From: Kineosporia babensis
GTDB taxonomy: Bacteria; Actinomycetota; Actinomycetes; Actinomycetales; Kineosporiaceae
Direction of reading: 5' to 3'
DNA length: 64,000 nt
Assembly (NCBI RefSeq): GCF_021129305.1
Contig: NZ_JAJOMB010000006.1
Location: forward strand, 186,001-250,000
In this document: piece by piece, positions 40,225-49,110 of the stretch
How positions within the stretch are numbered: the first letter of the stretch is position 1
How the letters are laid out: each line of letters begins with the position of its first letter
The notes under the pieces: generated by a model
The model's input: the letters and a program-made list of their open reading frames with translations, nothing else
The model's database searches: none
What the model was told of the DNA's origin: nothing
Translations under genes and position numbers: made by a program

Positions 40225-41090
40225 GCGCCCCGGTCGTCGAGGCCGACCTGGGCTCCAGCCGGGGACGGGTGCTGCGGCATCTGCTGCACAACAAACTCGG
40301 TGTGGCGGGCGGGGTTGCGCTGCTCCTGGTGGCCGCGGCAGCTCTGCTGGCCCCGTGGATCGCGCCGTACTCGCCCACCCAGGTGCACTTCGAAACCCCG
40401 CTGCAGCAGCCCCGAACAGTCGGTTTCCCGCTCGGTACCGACGATCTGGGCCGCGACATCCTCTCGCGCATTCTGTACGGCACCCGGGCCTCGCTGCAGG
40501 TGGGCATTCTCGCCGTGGCGTTGTCGATCGTCGTCGGTGCCCCGCTCGGGCTGGCGGCGGGCTACTGGCGGTGGCTGGACGGCATCGTGTCGCGGCTGAC
40601 CGACCTGACCCTGGCGTTCCCGTTCCTGATCCTGGCGGTGGGGCTGGCCGCGATCCGTGGGGCGAGCCTGTCGAACGCCGCGATCGCGCTGGGGATCGCG
40701 CACGTCCCGCAGATGATCAGGGTGGTCCGGGCCGAGACCCTGCGGCTCAAGGGCGCGGAGTACGTCCTGGCGGCGCGCAGCCTGGACGCCTCCGGGGTGC
40801 GGATCCTGGCCACGCACATCCTGCCCAACGCGGTACCGTCGATCATTGTGCAGGCCACGGTCATCATGCCTGCGGTGGTGATCGGTGAGGCCCTGCTGTC
40901 GTTCCTCGGCCTGGGTATTCAGCCGCCCACCCCCAGCCTCGGCATCATGCTGTCGGACGCCCAGCAGTACATCTTCCGGGCCCCCTACGCGGCGCTCTTG
41001 CCCGGCCTGGCCATCATGGTGATCTGCCTGGCCTTCAACCTGTTCGGCGACGCCCTGCGTGACGCCCTCGACCCGGGAGGACACCGATGA
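40221..41090 (+). CDS. Peptide ABC transporter permease, DppC type
   Basis: A 289-residue permease. A first helix at about residues 27-50 is followed by TPLQQP ... FPLGTDDLGRDILSRILYGTRASLQVG, the DppC hallmark. The EAA-type loop is EYVLAARSLDASGVRILATHILPNA, and the end FNLFGDALRDALDPGGHR is typical. The GTG start overlaps the DppB stop and its own stop overlaps the gamma-glutamyltransferase start by ATGA, so expression is coupled. Confidence 0.93.
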   Translation: MSAPVVEADLGSSRGRVLRHLLHNKLGVAGGVALLLVAAAALLAPWIAPYSPTQVHFETPLQQPRTVGFPLGTDDLGRDILSRILYGTRASLQVGILAVALSIVVGAPLGLAAGYWRWLDGIVSRLTDLTLAFPFLILAVGLAAIRGASLSNAAIALGIAHVPQMIRVVRAETLRLKGAEYVLAARSLDASGVRILATHILPNAVPSIIVQATVIMPAVVIGEALLSFLGLGIQPPTPSLGIMLSDAQQYIFRAPYAALLPGLAIMVICLAFNLFGDALRDALDPGGHR

Positions 41091-42874
41091 CCTTCACCCC
41101 GCCCATCGCAGAGACCACCCGCCCGACCCTGCAGGGCACCTTCGGGATGACCGCGAGCACGCACTGGATCGCCACCGCGGTCGGGCAGTCGGTGCTCGAG
41201 CGCGGCGGGAACGCCTTCGACGCAGCCGTGGCGGCGGGGTTCGTGCTGCACGTCGTCGAACCGCACCTGAACGGGCCGGGCGGAGACCTGACCGCGGTGT
41301 TCGCCACGGCCGAGAACCCGCAACCCGTCGTCCTGAACGGGCAAGGACCGGCCCCGGCGGCCGCGACGATCGCCCACTACCGTTCCGAGGGACTCGATCT
41401 GGTGCCCGGCGCCGGCGGACTGGCCACCGCCGTCCCCGGTTCGGTGGACGCCTGGATGCTCCTGCTGTCCACCCATGGCACCTGGGAGGCCGCCGACGTC
41501 CTGGCTCCCGCCATCGCTTATGCCCGCGACGGGCACCCGGTGCTGGCCCGGGTGGCCAGCACGATCACCTCGGTCGCGGATCTGTTCAGAGATCACTGGA
41601 CGACGTCCGCGGCTTTGTGGATGCCGGACGGCCGGATCCCGCAACCGGGAGAGCAGGTGAAGAACCCGGCGTATGCCGACACGCTGGAGCGGCTCCTGGC
41701 GGCGGGCCAGCACGAACCGACCCGGCAGGCCCGGATCGAGGCTTTCCGGCGGGAGTGGCGCGAGGGTTTCGTGGCTCGCGAGGCCGTGGAGTTCCTGCGG
41801 GCCCCGCACCGCCATTCCTCCGGGACCGACCACGCCGCCGTGATCTCGGCCGAGGATTTCGCCGGTTTCCAGGCCGGTTTCGAGGAACCCACCACGATCG
41901 AGTTCCGCGGCACCACGATCGCCAAGACCGGGCCCTTCGGTCAGGGGCCGGTCCTGCTGCAGGCCCTGCGCATCCTGAACGGCTTCGAGGACGGCGACCT
42001 CGATCCCTCGACCGAACGAGGTGCCCACACCGTCCTTGAAGCACTGAAACTCGCCCTCGCCGACCGCGACGCCTACTACGGCTCCGAAGCCGACCCGGAC
42101 GTCCTCAAGCACTTGCTCTCCCCGGAGTACGCGGCCACCCGCCGCGATCTGATCACGGACCGGGCCTCGCACGAGTTCCGTCCCGGCGAAGTGCCGGGGG
42201 TACAGCCGTTCCGGCCTCCGCTGGAAACGAAATCCGTGGACGCGGTGGGCGTGGGGGAGCCGACGGTCCAGGCGACAGGGACGACGCGCGGCGACACCTG
42301 CCACGTCGACGTGGTCGACCGCTGGGGAAACATCGTCTCCGTCACCCCGTCCGGGGGCTGGCTGCAGTCCTCCCCGACGATCCCCGCCCTGGGGTTCTGT
42401 CTCGGGTCGCGCCTGCAGATGACCTGGCTGCAGGAGGGCGCACCCTCGTCCCTGACGCCCGGTCGCCGGCCACGGACCACCCTTACCCCCACTTTGCTGC
42501 TGCGTGACGGCGTTCCGGTGTCGGCGCTGGGAACCCCGGGTGGGGATCAGCAGGATCAGTGGCAGTTGCTGTACCTGCTGCGCACGCTGGTTGGCGGGTA
42601 CACCCCGCAGCAGGCGATCGACGCGCCTGCCCTGCACACGACGTCCATGCCGGGGTCGTTCTGGCCGCGGACGTGGACGCCCGGTGGAGCGGTGGTGGAA
42701 GACCGTATGGGAGACGCTGTCATCGCCGGTTTGCGAGCGCGTGGACACGTGGTCACGGTGGCCGGGGGCTGGACCTTGGGACGTTTGTCAGCAGTCGAGC
42801 GCGACCCCGCCACGGGTGTTCTCCAGGCGGCGGCCAACCCGCGTGGCGCCCAGGGTTACGCGGCAGGGAGGTAG
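41087..42874 (+). CDS. Gamma-glutamyltransferase (Ntn-hydrolase)
   Basis: A 595-residue GGT-family proenzyme. The large-subunit region has SVLERGGNAFDAAVAAGFVLHVVEPHLNGPGGDL (about residues 32-65). The autocleavage site is before Thr404 in TRGDTCHVDVVDRWGN; the usual TTH is TCH here. The small subunit has SLTPGRRPRTTLTPTLLL and LGTPGGDQQDQW. No signal peptide is evident, so it would act in the cytoplasm on imported peptides, hydrolysing gamma-glutamyl bonds or making acyl transfers. It sits inside the peptide-importer operon, overlapping dppC by 4 nt. Confidence 0.9.
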   Translation: MTFTPPIAETTRPTLQGTFGMTASTHWIATAVGQSVLERGGNAFDAAVAAGFVLHVVEPHLNGPGGDLTAVFATAENPQPVVLNGQGPAPAAATIAHYRSEGLDLVPGAGGLATAVPGSVDAWMLLLSTHGTWEAADVLAPAIAYARDGHPVLARVASTITSVADLFRDHWTTSAALWMPDGRIPQPGEQVKNPAYADTLERLLAAGQHEPTRQARIEAFRREWREGFVAREAVEFLRAPHRHSSGTDHAAVISAEDFAGFQAGFEEPTTIEFRGTTIAKTGPFGQGPVLLQALRILNGFEDGDLDPSTERGAHTVLEALKLALADRDAYYGSEADPDVLKHLLSPEYAATRRDLITDRASHEFRPGEVPGVQPFRPPLETKSVDAVGVGEPTVQATGTTRGDTCHVDVVDRWGNIVSVTPSGGWLQSSPTIPALGFCLGSRLQMTWLQEGAPSSLTPGRRPRTTLTPTLLLRDGVPVSALGTPGGDQQDQWQLLYLLRTLVGGYTPQQAIDAPALHTTSMPGSFWPRTWTPGGAVVEDRMGDAVIAGLRARGHVVTVAGGWTLGRLSAVERDPATGVLQAAANPRGAQGYAAGR

Positions 42875-42879
42875 AAAAC

Positions 42880-44424
42880 GTGTCGTTGCTGAAGATTGAA
42901 GGGCTGGACGTTGCTTACGGCTCCAGCGCAGTTGTTCACGGTGTAGACCTGGAAGTTGGCCGAGGGAGGCGGGTTGCGGTCGTCGGGGCTTCCGGCTCGG
43001 GGAAGTCGACGACCGCAGCCGCAGCGATCGGTCTGCTTCCCGGGCGCGGGCGCATCACCGGGGGCCGGGTTCTGCTCGACGGGGAGGACATCACTCCTGC
43101 CCTGCAGGGCAAGGATGAACGGCGGGTCCGGCGGCTGCGCGGACGGCAGATCGGGCTCGTACCGCAGGACCCGATGTCCAACCTCAACCCGTCCGCCCGC
43201 ATCGGCCGTCAGGTGGCCGAAACGCTGACTGTGCACGGCCTGGCCCGAGGCGCCGCAGCTCGCTCCCGGGCCGTGGAACTGCTGGAGGAGGCCGGCATTC
43301 CCGACGCCGCCCGCCGGGCCAAGCAGTACCCGCACGAGTTCTCCGGCGGTATGCGCCAGCGCGTCCTGATCGCCATGGCGCTGGCCGCCGAGCCGGAACT
43401 GCTGATCGCCGACGAACCTACGTCCGCGCTCGATGTCACCGTGCAACGGCAGATCCTTGACCATCTCGAACGCCTTACCGCCGCCCGCGGTGCCTCCCTG
43501 CTGCTGATCACCCATGACCTCGCGCTCGCCGCCGATCGGTGTGACGAGGTGGTGGTGATGTCCGAGGGCCGGGTGGTGGAGACCGGCCAGGCTTCGCGGG
43601 TGCTGCGCGAACCGGCGCACGAGTACACGCAGAAGCTGGTCGCCGCGGTTCCCGGCTTCGGTGCTGCGCGGGCGGAGGTGGCCGAGACGCGGGAGGTGCT
43701 GCGCGTCGAGAACCTGGTCAAGGAGTACCGGGTGCGGGGCCGGCGCGAGCGGATGCGGGCGGTGGACGATGTCTCGTTCGTGGTCCGGGCGGGCACCACG
43801 ACGGCGGTGGTCGGGGAGTCCGGCTCGGGCAAGACCACCACCGCGCGGATGGTGCTCGGGCTGGAGACGCCTACGTCGGGCCGGGTGGTGCTGGACGGTG
43901 GGCGACGCGACATGCAGCCGGTGTTCCAGGACCCGTTCGGTTCGCTCGATCCGACCAAGACCGTGGAGCGGCTGATCGACGAGCCGTTGCGGGTGTTCTC
44001 GGTCGGGGACGGGCGTTCACGTCGCGAGCGGGTGGGGGAGTTGCTGGACCAGGTTGCCCTGTCGCGTTCGCTGGCGCAGCGTCGGCCGGTGGAGTTGTCG
44101 GGTGGTCAGCGGCAGCGGGTGGCGATTGCGCGGGCTCTGGCGCTGAACCCGAAGCTGGTGGTCTGTGACGAGGCCGTGTCGGCGCTGGACGTCCTGGTCC
44201 AGCGGCAGGTTCTGCAGTTGCTCGAGCGGCTGCAGGTGGAGCTGGGTGTCAGTTACCTGTTCATCACCCACGATCTGGCCGTGGCCCGCAGCATCGCGCA
44301 CGACGTCCTGGTGATGCGCCGCGGGCAGGTGGTCGAAGCTGGCAAGATCAGCGACGTGTTCGACAACCCTCAGCATCCGTACACCCGCGAACTGCTCTCG
44401 GCCATTCCCGGCCGCGCCGCCTGA
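42880..44424 (+). CDS. Peptide ABC transporter ATP-binding protein, fused DppD-DppF type
   Basis: A 514-residue protein with two ABC domains. Domain 1: Walker A GASGSGKST, signature FSGGMRQRVLIA, Walker B LLIADEPTSALD. Domain 2: Walker A GESGSGKTT, signature LSGGQRQRVAIA, Walker B LVVCDEAVSALD (Ala replaces Pro, as is common in DppF). Both ATP sites look functional. Each ends with the oligopeptide-transporter tail (HEYTQKLVAAVP, HPYTRELLSAIP). The GTG at 42880 follows GGGAGG, 5 bp after the GGT stop. It energises the DppBC channel. Confidence 0.92.
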   Translation: MSLLKIEGLDVAYGSSAVVHGVDLEVGRGRRVAVVGASGSGKSTTAAAAIGLLPGRGRITGGRVLLDGEDITPALQGKDERRVRRLRGRQIGLVPQDPMSNLNPSARIGRQVAETLTVHGLARGAAARSRAVELLEEAGIPDAARRAKQYPHEFSGGMRQRVLIAMALAAEPELLIADEPTSALDVTVQRQILDHLERLTAARGASLLLITHDLALAADRCDEVVVMSEGRVVETGQASRVLREPAHEYTQKLVAAVPGFGAARAEVAETREVLRVENLVKEYRVRGRRERMRAVDDVSFVVRAGTTTAVVGESGSGKTTTARMVLGLETPTSGRVVLDGGRRDMQPVFQDPFGSLDPTKTVERLIDEPLRVFSVGDGRSRRERVGELLDQVALSRSLAQRRPVELSGGQRQRVAIARALALNPKLVVCDEAVSALDVLVQRQVLQLLERLQVELGVSYLFITHDLAVARSIAHDVLVMRRGQVVEAGKISDVFDNPQHPYTRELLSAIPGRAA

Positions 44425-44425
44425 G

Positions 44426-45070
44426 GTGGGCGCCGCTGCCGAGCGCGTCACCGAGGCGCTGCGCCAGGACGTCCTGACCGGCGTCCTGGCGCCGGGCTCG
44501 CGCCTGACCGAAGCTGCCCTGGCCGAGCGTTACGGGACCTCGCGCGTCCCCGTCCGGGAAGCCGTCCGTGCTCTGGCCGCCGACGGTTTCCTGGAGCTAC
44601 GCCCCAACGCCGGGGCCACCGTCGCCGCGGTTCCCGTGGACGACCTGGCCGACCTGTACGCGGTGCGCCGGGTCGCCGAGGGCATCACCGCGTCGCGCTG
44701 CGCCCAGCGGGTGGCCGCCGGCCGGGCCGAAGGGCTGGTGGCCGAACTGTCCGGCATCGTGGACGCGGGGTTCGAGGCTCTGGCCCAGGACCGTCCCGCC
44801 GAGGGGGCGCGCCTGAACGCCGAGTTCCACGCCGCCGTCGCCCGTGGGTCGCAGGCCCAGAGCATGACGATGGTGCTGCGGCGGGTGAGTGAGCGGATCC
44901 AGTGGGCCTACTCGACCACCGTTGCGCAGCAGGGCAAGCGGGCCTGGACCGAGCACCGGCAGATCGTGGTGGCGATCGCGGCCGGTAACGAGGTCCGGGC
45001 CGGGCAGGCGATGGAACGGCACATCGAGCGGTCCCGGGCGAGTTTTCACACCGGGGTGCGCGAGCGGTAG
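44426..45070 (+). CDS. GntR-family (FadR subfamily) transcriptional regulator
   Basis: A 214-residue regulator. The winged HTH is VTEALRQDVLTGVLAPGSRLTEAALAERYGTSRVPVREAVRALAADGFLELRPNAG (about residues 8-64). The all-helical FCD effector domain follows, with the metal/ligand-type residues in LNAEFHAAVARGSQ. The GTG start lies 1 nt after the ATPase stop, so it is the last gene of the peptide-importer operon and probably its regulator. Its 3' end overlaps the convergent siderophore permease gene by 25 nt. Confidence 0.9.
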   Translation: MGAAAERVTEALRQDVLTGVLAPGSRLTEAALAERYGTSRVPVREAVRALAADGFLELRPNAGATVAAVPVDDLADLYAVRRVAEGITASRCAQRVAAGRAEGLVAELSGIVDAGFEALAQDRPAEGARLNAEFHAAVARGSQAQSMTMVLRRVSERIQWAYSTTVAQQGKRAWTEHRQIVVAIAAGNEVRAGQAMERHIERSRASFHTGVRER

Positions 45071-47130
45071 AGCAGCCAGACGAAGTAGGGGGCTCCGATC
45101 AGGGCCATCATCAGCCCGGCGGGGATCTGGGAGGGGGCGATCAGGGTCCGGCCCAGGGCGTCGGCGATCACCACCAGCAGGGCGCCGAGCAGCATGGCGA
45201 CCGGGATGATCCGGCCGTGGCGCACCCCGACCAGGGCCCGGGCCAGGTGCGGGGCGACCAGGCCGACGAAGCCGACCACGCCGATCGCGACCGTGCTCAC
45301 CGCGGCGGCGGCCGCGGCGACGATCAGCAGGACCAGCCGGGCCTGTTCCCGGCGCACCCCGAAGATCTGCGGGGTGTCCTCGTCGATCGCGAGAAGGTCG
45401 AGCTGGCGGCGCATCCCGTAGACCAGTGGGGTCGCGGCCAGCAGCAGGACCACGACCGGGATGACGTCGGCGAAGGTCCGGCCGTAGGTGGTGCCGGAGA
45501 GCCAGGTGAGGATGCGCGGGGTGTCGTACGGGTCAGCGCGCAGCAGGAAGAAGGTGCTGAGGCTGGTGACCGCGTAGCCGCAGCCGATGCCGATCAGCAG
45601 GAACCGGTCGGGCAGGAATCCGCCGCGCCAGGACAATGCGGAGATCACGGCGAAGGTGCTCAGCCCGGCGCACAGGGCCAGGACGATCAGGGCCGGGCGG
45701 CCGCCGAGCCCGCTGGTCACCACGATCACGGCGCCGAGGCCGGCGCCGGCGGTGATCCCGAGGATGCCGGGTTCGGCCAGCGGGTTGCGGACCGTGCCCT
45801 GGACGACGGTGCCGGCCAGCGCGAGGGCGGCCCCGGCGGTGGCGGCCGCGGCTACCCGGGGAGCCCGGTCGTCCAGGGCCAGGGAGATCAGGTTCGGGGC
45901 GGTGCCCTGCAGCCACAGCACGATGTCGCCGATGCGCAGCCACAGGCTTCCGGCCAGCAGACCGGTCAGCGCGGCGGCCACCAGCAGGACTGTGGCCACG
46001 ACGGTGACCAGGACGAAGCGGCTCTGGGAGCGGACGGCGACGTAGGCTCGCGGGACCGAGCCCATGTCGCGCAGCCGCAGCGCCAGGACGACGATCACCA
46101 GGGCGCCCAGCAGGGACGTCGGGATGCCGGTCGGGATGGACGCGGCGGCCTGGGCACCCATGATCGCCCGGAGGACGACGTCGGCCAGCAGGACCAGCAG
46201 CGCGCCGGCCAGGGCGCAGGCCGGGATCAGGAAACCGTGACGGCTCAGGGCCCCGACCCGGTTGGCCGCCAGGCGTACCGCCACCGGGGCAGCCAGGCCG
46301 ACGAACGCGAGCGGGCCCGCCAGCGTGACCGAGACGCTGGTCAGGGTCACGGCGCAGAGCACGGCCACGATCCGGGTGGTGCGGACCGGGACGCCGAGCG
46401 AGGAGGCGGCGTCGTCACCCAGCCCCAGCACGTCCAGGCGGCGCGCGAGCAGGAGGGCGATGACGAGGACGACGGCGATCACCGGGGCGGCCCGGGTCGC
46501 GGCGTCGAGGTTCAGCTGGGCCAGGGAGCCGCTGCCCCAGGCGTACAGGCCGGTCGTGCCCTCGCGGAACAGGATCAGCAAGGTGGCGGAGGCGGCGTCC
46601 AGGGCCATGGCTACCGCGGAGCCGGCCAGGATCAGGCGGGTGGAGGCGGCGCCTGATCCGGCGCCGGCCAGGCCGAGCACCAGGGAGGCGGCGAGGATCC
46701 CGCCGCAGAACGCGACGGCGCTCGAGGCCCACAGCGGGGTCGTGATCCCGAAGGCGGCGAACGCGACCAGCGCGAAGTAGGCCCCGGCGGTGACGGAGAG
46801 GGTGTCGGGCGAGGCCAGGGGGTTGCGGGTGACCGACTGCAGCAGCGCTCCGGCGGTTCCCAGGGCGAGGCCGACGGCGATCCCGGCCAGGACCCGGGGC
46901 AGCCGGGAACCGGTCAGCACCTCGGTGATCGGGACGCCCCCGACGCTCTCGCGGGCTCCGAGCAGGTAGCGCAGCAGGTCCCAGAAGCCGACGCCCGAGG
47001 TTCCCTGGGTGATGTGCCCCAGCCCGGTCACGAAGACGACGACGAGCAGGGCGGCGAGCACGGCCGCCCCGCTCGCGCCGCGGCCGAACCCGATCCCGGG
47101 CAGCGGCCGCGGCGCGGCGGTCTCGCTCAC
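45046..47130 (-). CDS. Fused double FecCD-type permease of a siderophore ABC importer (FhuB-like)
   Basis: A 694-residue membrane protein that joins two FecCD permease units of about 340 residues. Unit 1 has EVLTGSRLPRVLAGIAVGLALGTAGALLQSVTRNPLASPDTL; unit 2 has APRVAAAATAGAALALAGTVVQGTVRNPLAEPGILG. The repeated R/A-x-L-A-G-x-x-L-x2-GxxxQ-x3-RNPLAxP pattern and EDTPQIFGVRREQ support this. FhuB of E. coli is a comparable fusion. It is downstream of the binding protein (ATGA overlap) in an iron-box-controlled operon, and its end overlaps the convergent GntR gene. Confidence 0.9.
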   Translation of the reverse strand: MSETAAPRPLPGIGFGRGASGAAVLAALLVVVFVTGLGHITQGTSGVGFWDLLRYLLGARESVGGVPITEVLTGSRLPRVLAGIAVGLALGTAGALLQSVTRNPLASPDTLSVTAGAYFALVAFAAFGITTPLWASSAVAFCGGILAASLVLGLAGAGSGAASTRLILAGSAVAMALDAASATLLILFREGTTGLYAWGSGSLAQLNLDAATRAAPVIAVVLVIALLLARRLDVLGLGDDAASSLGVPVRTTRIVAVLCAVTLTSVSVTLAGPLAFVGLAAPVAVRLAANRVGALSRHGFLIPACALAGALLVLLADVVLRAIMGAQAAASIPTGIPTSLLGALVIVVLALRLRDMGSVPRAYVAVRSQSRFVLVTVVATVLLVAAALTGLLAGSLWLRIGDIVLWLQGTAPNLISLALDDRAPRVAAAATAGAALALAGTVVQGTVRNPLAEPGILGITAGAGLGAVIVVTSGLGGRPALIVLALCAGLSTFAVISALSWRGGFLPDRFLLIGIGCGYAVTSLSTFFLLRADPYDTPRILTWLSGTTYGRTFADVIPVVVLLLAATPLVYGMRRQLDLLAIDEDTPQIFGVRREQARLVLLIVAAAAAAVSTVAIGVVGFVGLVAPHLARALVGVRHGRIIPVAMLLGALLVVIADALGRTLIAPSQIPAGLMMALIGAPYFVWLLYRSRTPV

Positions 47131-48185
47131 TTGGCGGTCAGGATATTCACGTAGGCGTCGATGGCCTGCTCGTTCGACTTCGGGCCGCCGGCGCCCCAGA
47201 CGCTGTTCGGGAAGGCGTGTGCGCGGCCTTCCTTCACGGCCGGCAGGGTCTTCCAGATCGGGCTCTTCTCCAGCTCGGTGACGTAGTTGTCGGCCGTGCC
47301 GTCGTTGGCGTAGAAGAGCGTGGCGTCGCCGACCGGGATCAGGCCCTCGATGTCGGTCTGGGCCAGGCCGTAGGACTTGTCCACGCCGCCGCTGCCGTAG
47401 GCCGAGTTGATCTCGTCGGTCCAGGCCGAGGTCATCCCCAGGGCCTCACCGATCTCGGTGAACAGGGCGCCCTGGCCGTAGGGGCGGATCACCACGTTGC
47501 CGCTCTCGATCCAGCCGTCGAAGAACAGGAAGTCGGTGGCCGGCACGTTCGCGGCGGTCAGCTTCTCCTTGGCCTCGGCGAAGTGCTGGTCGAAGTCCTT
47601 CAGGACGGCGTCGGCCCGCTCGGTCCGGCCGGTGGCCTGCCCGATCATCGAGAAGACCTCCTTCATGTTCTCGATCTGGCCGGAGGCGTCGGCGCCGACG
47701 GTGGCCAGCACGGGGACCCCGCGCTTCTCGAGCTTCTTGAGCAGCTCGTCGTCGGCCTGGTAGACCTCCATGACGATCAGGTCGGGGTTGCTGGCGTAGA
47801 GCGCGTCCAGGTCGGGCTCACCGCGCTCGCCGGCGCTGGCCACGCTGTCCGGCAGCGTCTCGGCGGTGACGTACTGGGCGTACCCGTCGATCGAGGCGGC
47901 CGCGACCGGGGTCACGCACAGGGTGAGCAGGTCCTCGGTCTGCTGCCACTCCAGCACGGCGACCCGCTCGGCCGGCTTGTCCAGCTCGACCGTGCGGCCG
48001 ATGCCGTCGGTCATCGAGACCGGGCCGGTCGAGGTCGTCGTGGTGTCGTCGGCGCAGGTCTGCGACGCGGGAGCGGCGGTGCCACCGGAGGCTTCCTCGA
48101 CGTCGGTGGTGCCGCAGGCGCTCAGGGCCAGGGCGATCGCGGCCAGGGTCGCGGCGCCGGCGGTGCGGCGGTTGAGGGAGATCAT
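47127..48185 (-). CDS. Iron-siderophore-binding lipoprotein
   Basis: A 352-residue lipoprotein with lipobox LSAC (Cys about residue 24) and a short TTDVEEASGG linker. The class-III binding-protein core has GRTVELDKPAERVAVLEWQQTEDLL and SAGERGEPDLDALYASNPDLIVME, a helix backbone, and the end GGPKSNEQAIDAYVNIL. These fit the FepB/FhuD/FecB family for ferric-siderophore uptake. It overlaps the ATPase gene upstream and the permease gene downstream by ATGA, consistent with one transcript. Confidence 0.9.
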   Translation of the reverse strand: MISLNRRTAGAATLAAIALALSACGTTDVEEASGGTAAPASQTCADDTTTTSTGPVSMTDGIGRTVELDKPAERVAVLEWQQTEDLLTLCVTPVAAASIDGYAQYVTAETLPDSVASAGERGEPDLDALYASNPDLIVMEVYQADDELLKKLEKRGVPVLATVGADASGQIENMKEVFSMIGQATGRTERADAVLKDFDQHFAEAKEKLTAANVPATDFLFFDGWIESGNVVIRPYGQGALFTEIGEALGMTSAWTDEINSAYGSGGVDKSYGLAQTDIEGLIPVGDATLFYANDGTADNYVTELEKSPIWKTLPAVKEGRAHAFPNSVWGAGGPKSNEQAIDAYVNILTAK

Positions 48186-49033
48186 GCGAGCTTCTCTTTC
48201 GGGGTGGCAGGGAGGTCGCGGACGGCGGGGTGCCGTCCGACGGGGTCGATGCGCAGGCGTCCGGTCTGCGGGTCGGTCTCGACGTCGACCCGCAGGCCGT
48301 AGACCTCGCTGAGGTGCTCGGTGGTCAGCACCTCGCGGGGGCCACCGGCGGCGTGCACGCGCCCGGCGTGCAGCAGCACGATCGAGTCGGCGATCCGGGC
48401 GGCGTGGTCCAGGTCGTGCAGCACGATGCCGACCGCGACACCGCGCTGGTCGGCGAGATCGCGGACCAGGTCGAGCGTTTCGATCTGGTAGCGCAGGTCG
48501 AGGTGGTTGGTGGGCTCGTCGAGGAGAACGACGCCGGTCTCCTGGGCGATGCAGGCGGCCAGCCAGACCCGCTGCATCTCGCCGCCGGACAGCTCGCCGA
48601 CCGGCCGTTCGGCCTTGTCGGCGGTTCCGGTGGCCAGCATCGCCTGCTCGATCGCCTCGCGGTCGTGGGCCGAGGGCCCGCTGAAGCGCCGGCGGTGCGG
48701 ATGGCGCCCGAAGGCCACCACCTCACTCACCGTGAGCCCGTGCGGAGCGTGCCGGGACTGGGTGAAAAGGGTGACTTTCTGGGCGAACTGCCGCACCGTG
48801 AGCGCGGAGACCGGCTGCTCGCCGAGCAGCACGGCCCCGTCCTCGAGGCGGTGCAGCCGGGCCAGAGCCCTTAGCAGCGTGGACTTTCCGCTGCCGTTCG
48901 GCCCGACCAGGGCGGTGATCCGCCCGGGCTCCAGCGTTACCGACACCCCGTGGACCACGGTGGTCCGGCCGTAACGGAGGACGAGCTTCTCGCCGCGCAG
49001 AACTGCGCCGGCGGGCGCACCCAGTGTGGGCAT
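48182..49033 (-). CDS. Siderophore ABC transporter ATP-binding protein (FhuC/FepC-like)
   Basis: A 283-residue ATPase. Walker A is GPNGSGKSTLLRAL, the signature LSGGEMQRVWLA and Walker B VVLLDEPTNHLDLRYQIE, the last being typical of siderophore importers. The final 25 residues form a variable tail. It is the first gene of the leftward iron-uptake operon. An iron box lies 19 bp upstream of its start. It drives import with the lipoprotein and fused permease encoded next. Confidence 0.92.
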   Translation of the reverse strand: MPTLGAPAGAVLRGEKLVLRYGRTTVVHGVSVTLEPGRITALVGPNGSGKSTLLRALARLHRLEDGAVLLGEQPVSALTVRQFAQKVTLFTQSRHAPHGLTVSEVVAFGRHPHRRRFSGPSAHDREAIEQAMLATGTADKAERPVGELSGGEMQRVWLAACIAQETGVVLLDEPTNHLDLRYQIETLDLVRDLADQRGVAVGIVLHDLDHAARIADSIVLLHAGRVHAAGGPREVLTTEHLSEVYGLRVDVETDPQTGRLRIDPVGRHPAVRDLPATPKEKLA

Positions 49034-49051
49034 CGTTCGGGCTCCGTGTAG

Positions 49052-49070
49052 GTAGGTGTGCCTTACCTAA
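49052..49070 (-). promoter_or_regulatory. Iron box (IdeR/DmdR-type operator)
   Basis: Read on the minus strand this is TTAGGTAAGGCACACCTAC, a 19-bp near-palindrome close to the actinobacterial consensus TTAGGTTAGGCTCACCTAA. It lies just before the siderophore ATPase gene, so IdeR/DmdR with iron should shut off the operon. No other good iron box is seen near the biosynthetic cluster. Confidence 0.8.
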
Positions 49071-49110
49071 CGGAGAGTAGGGCCGATCGGGACTGTCGAC
49101 AATCCCGTGC

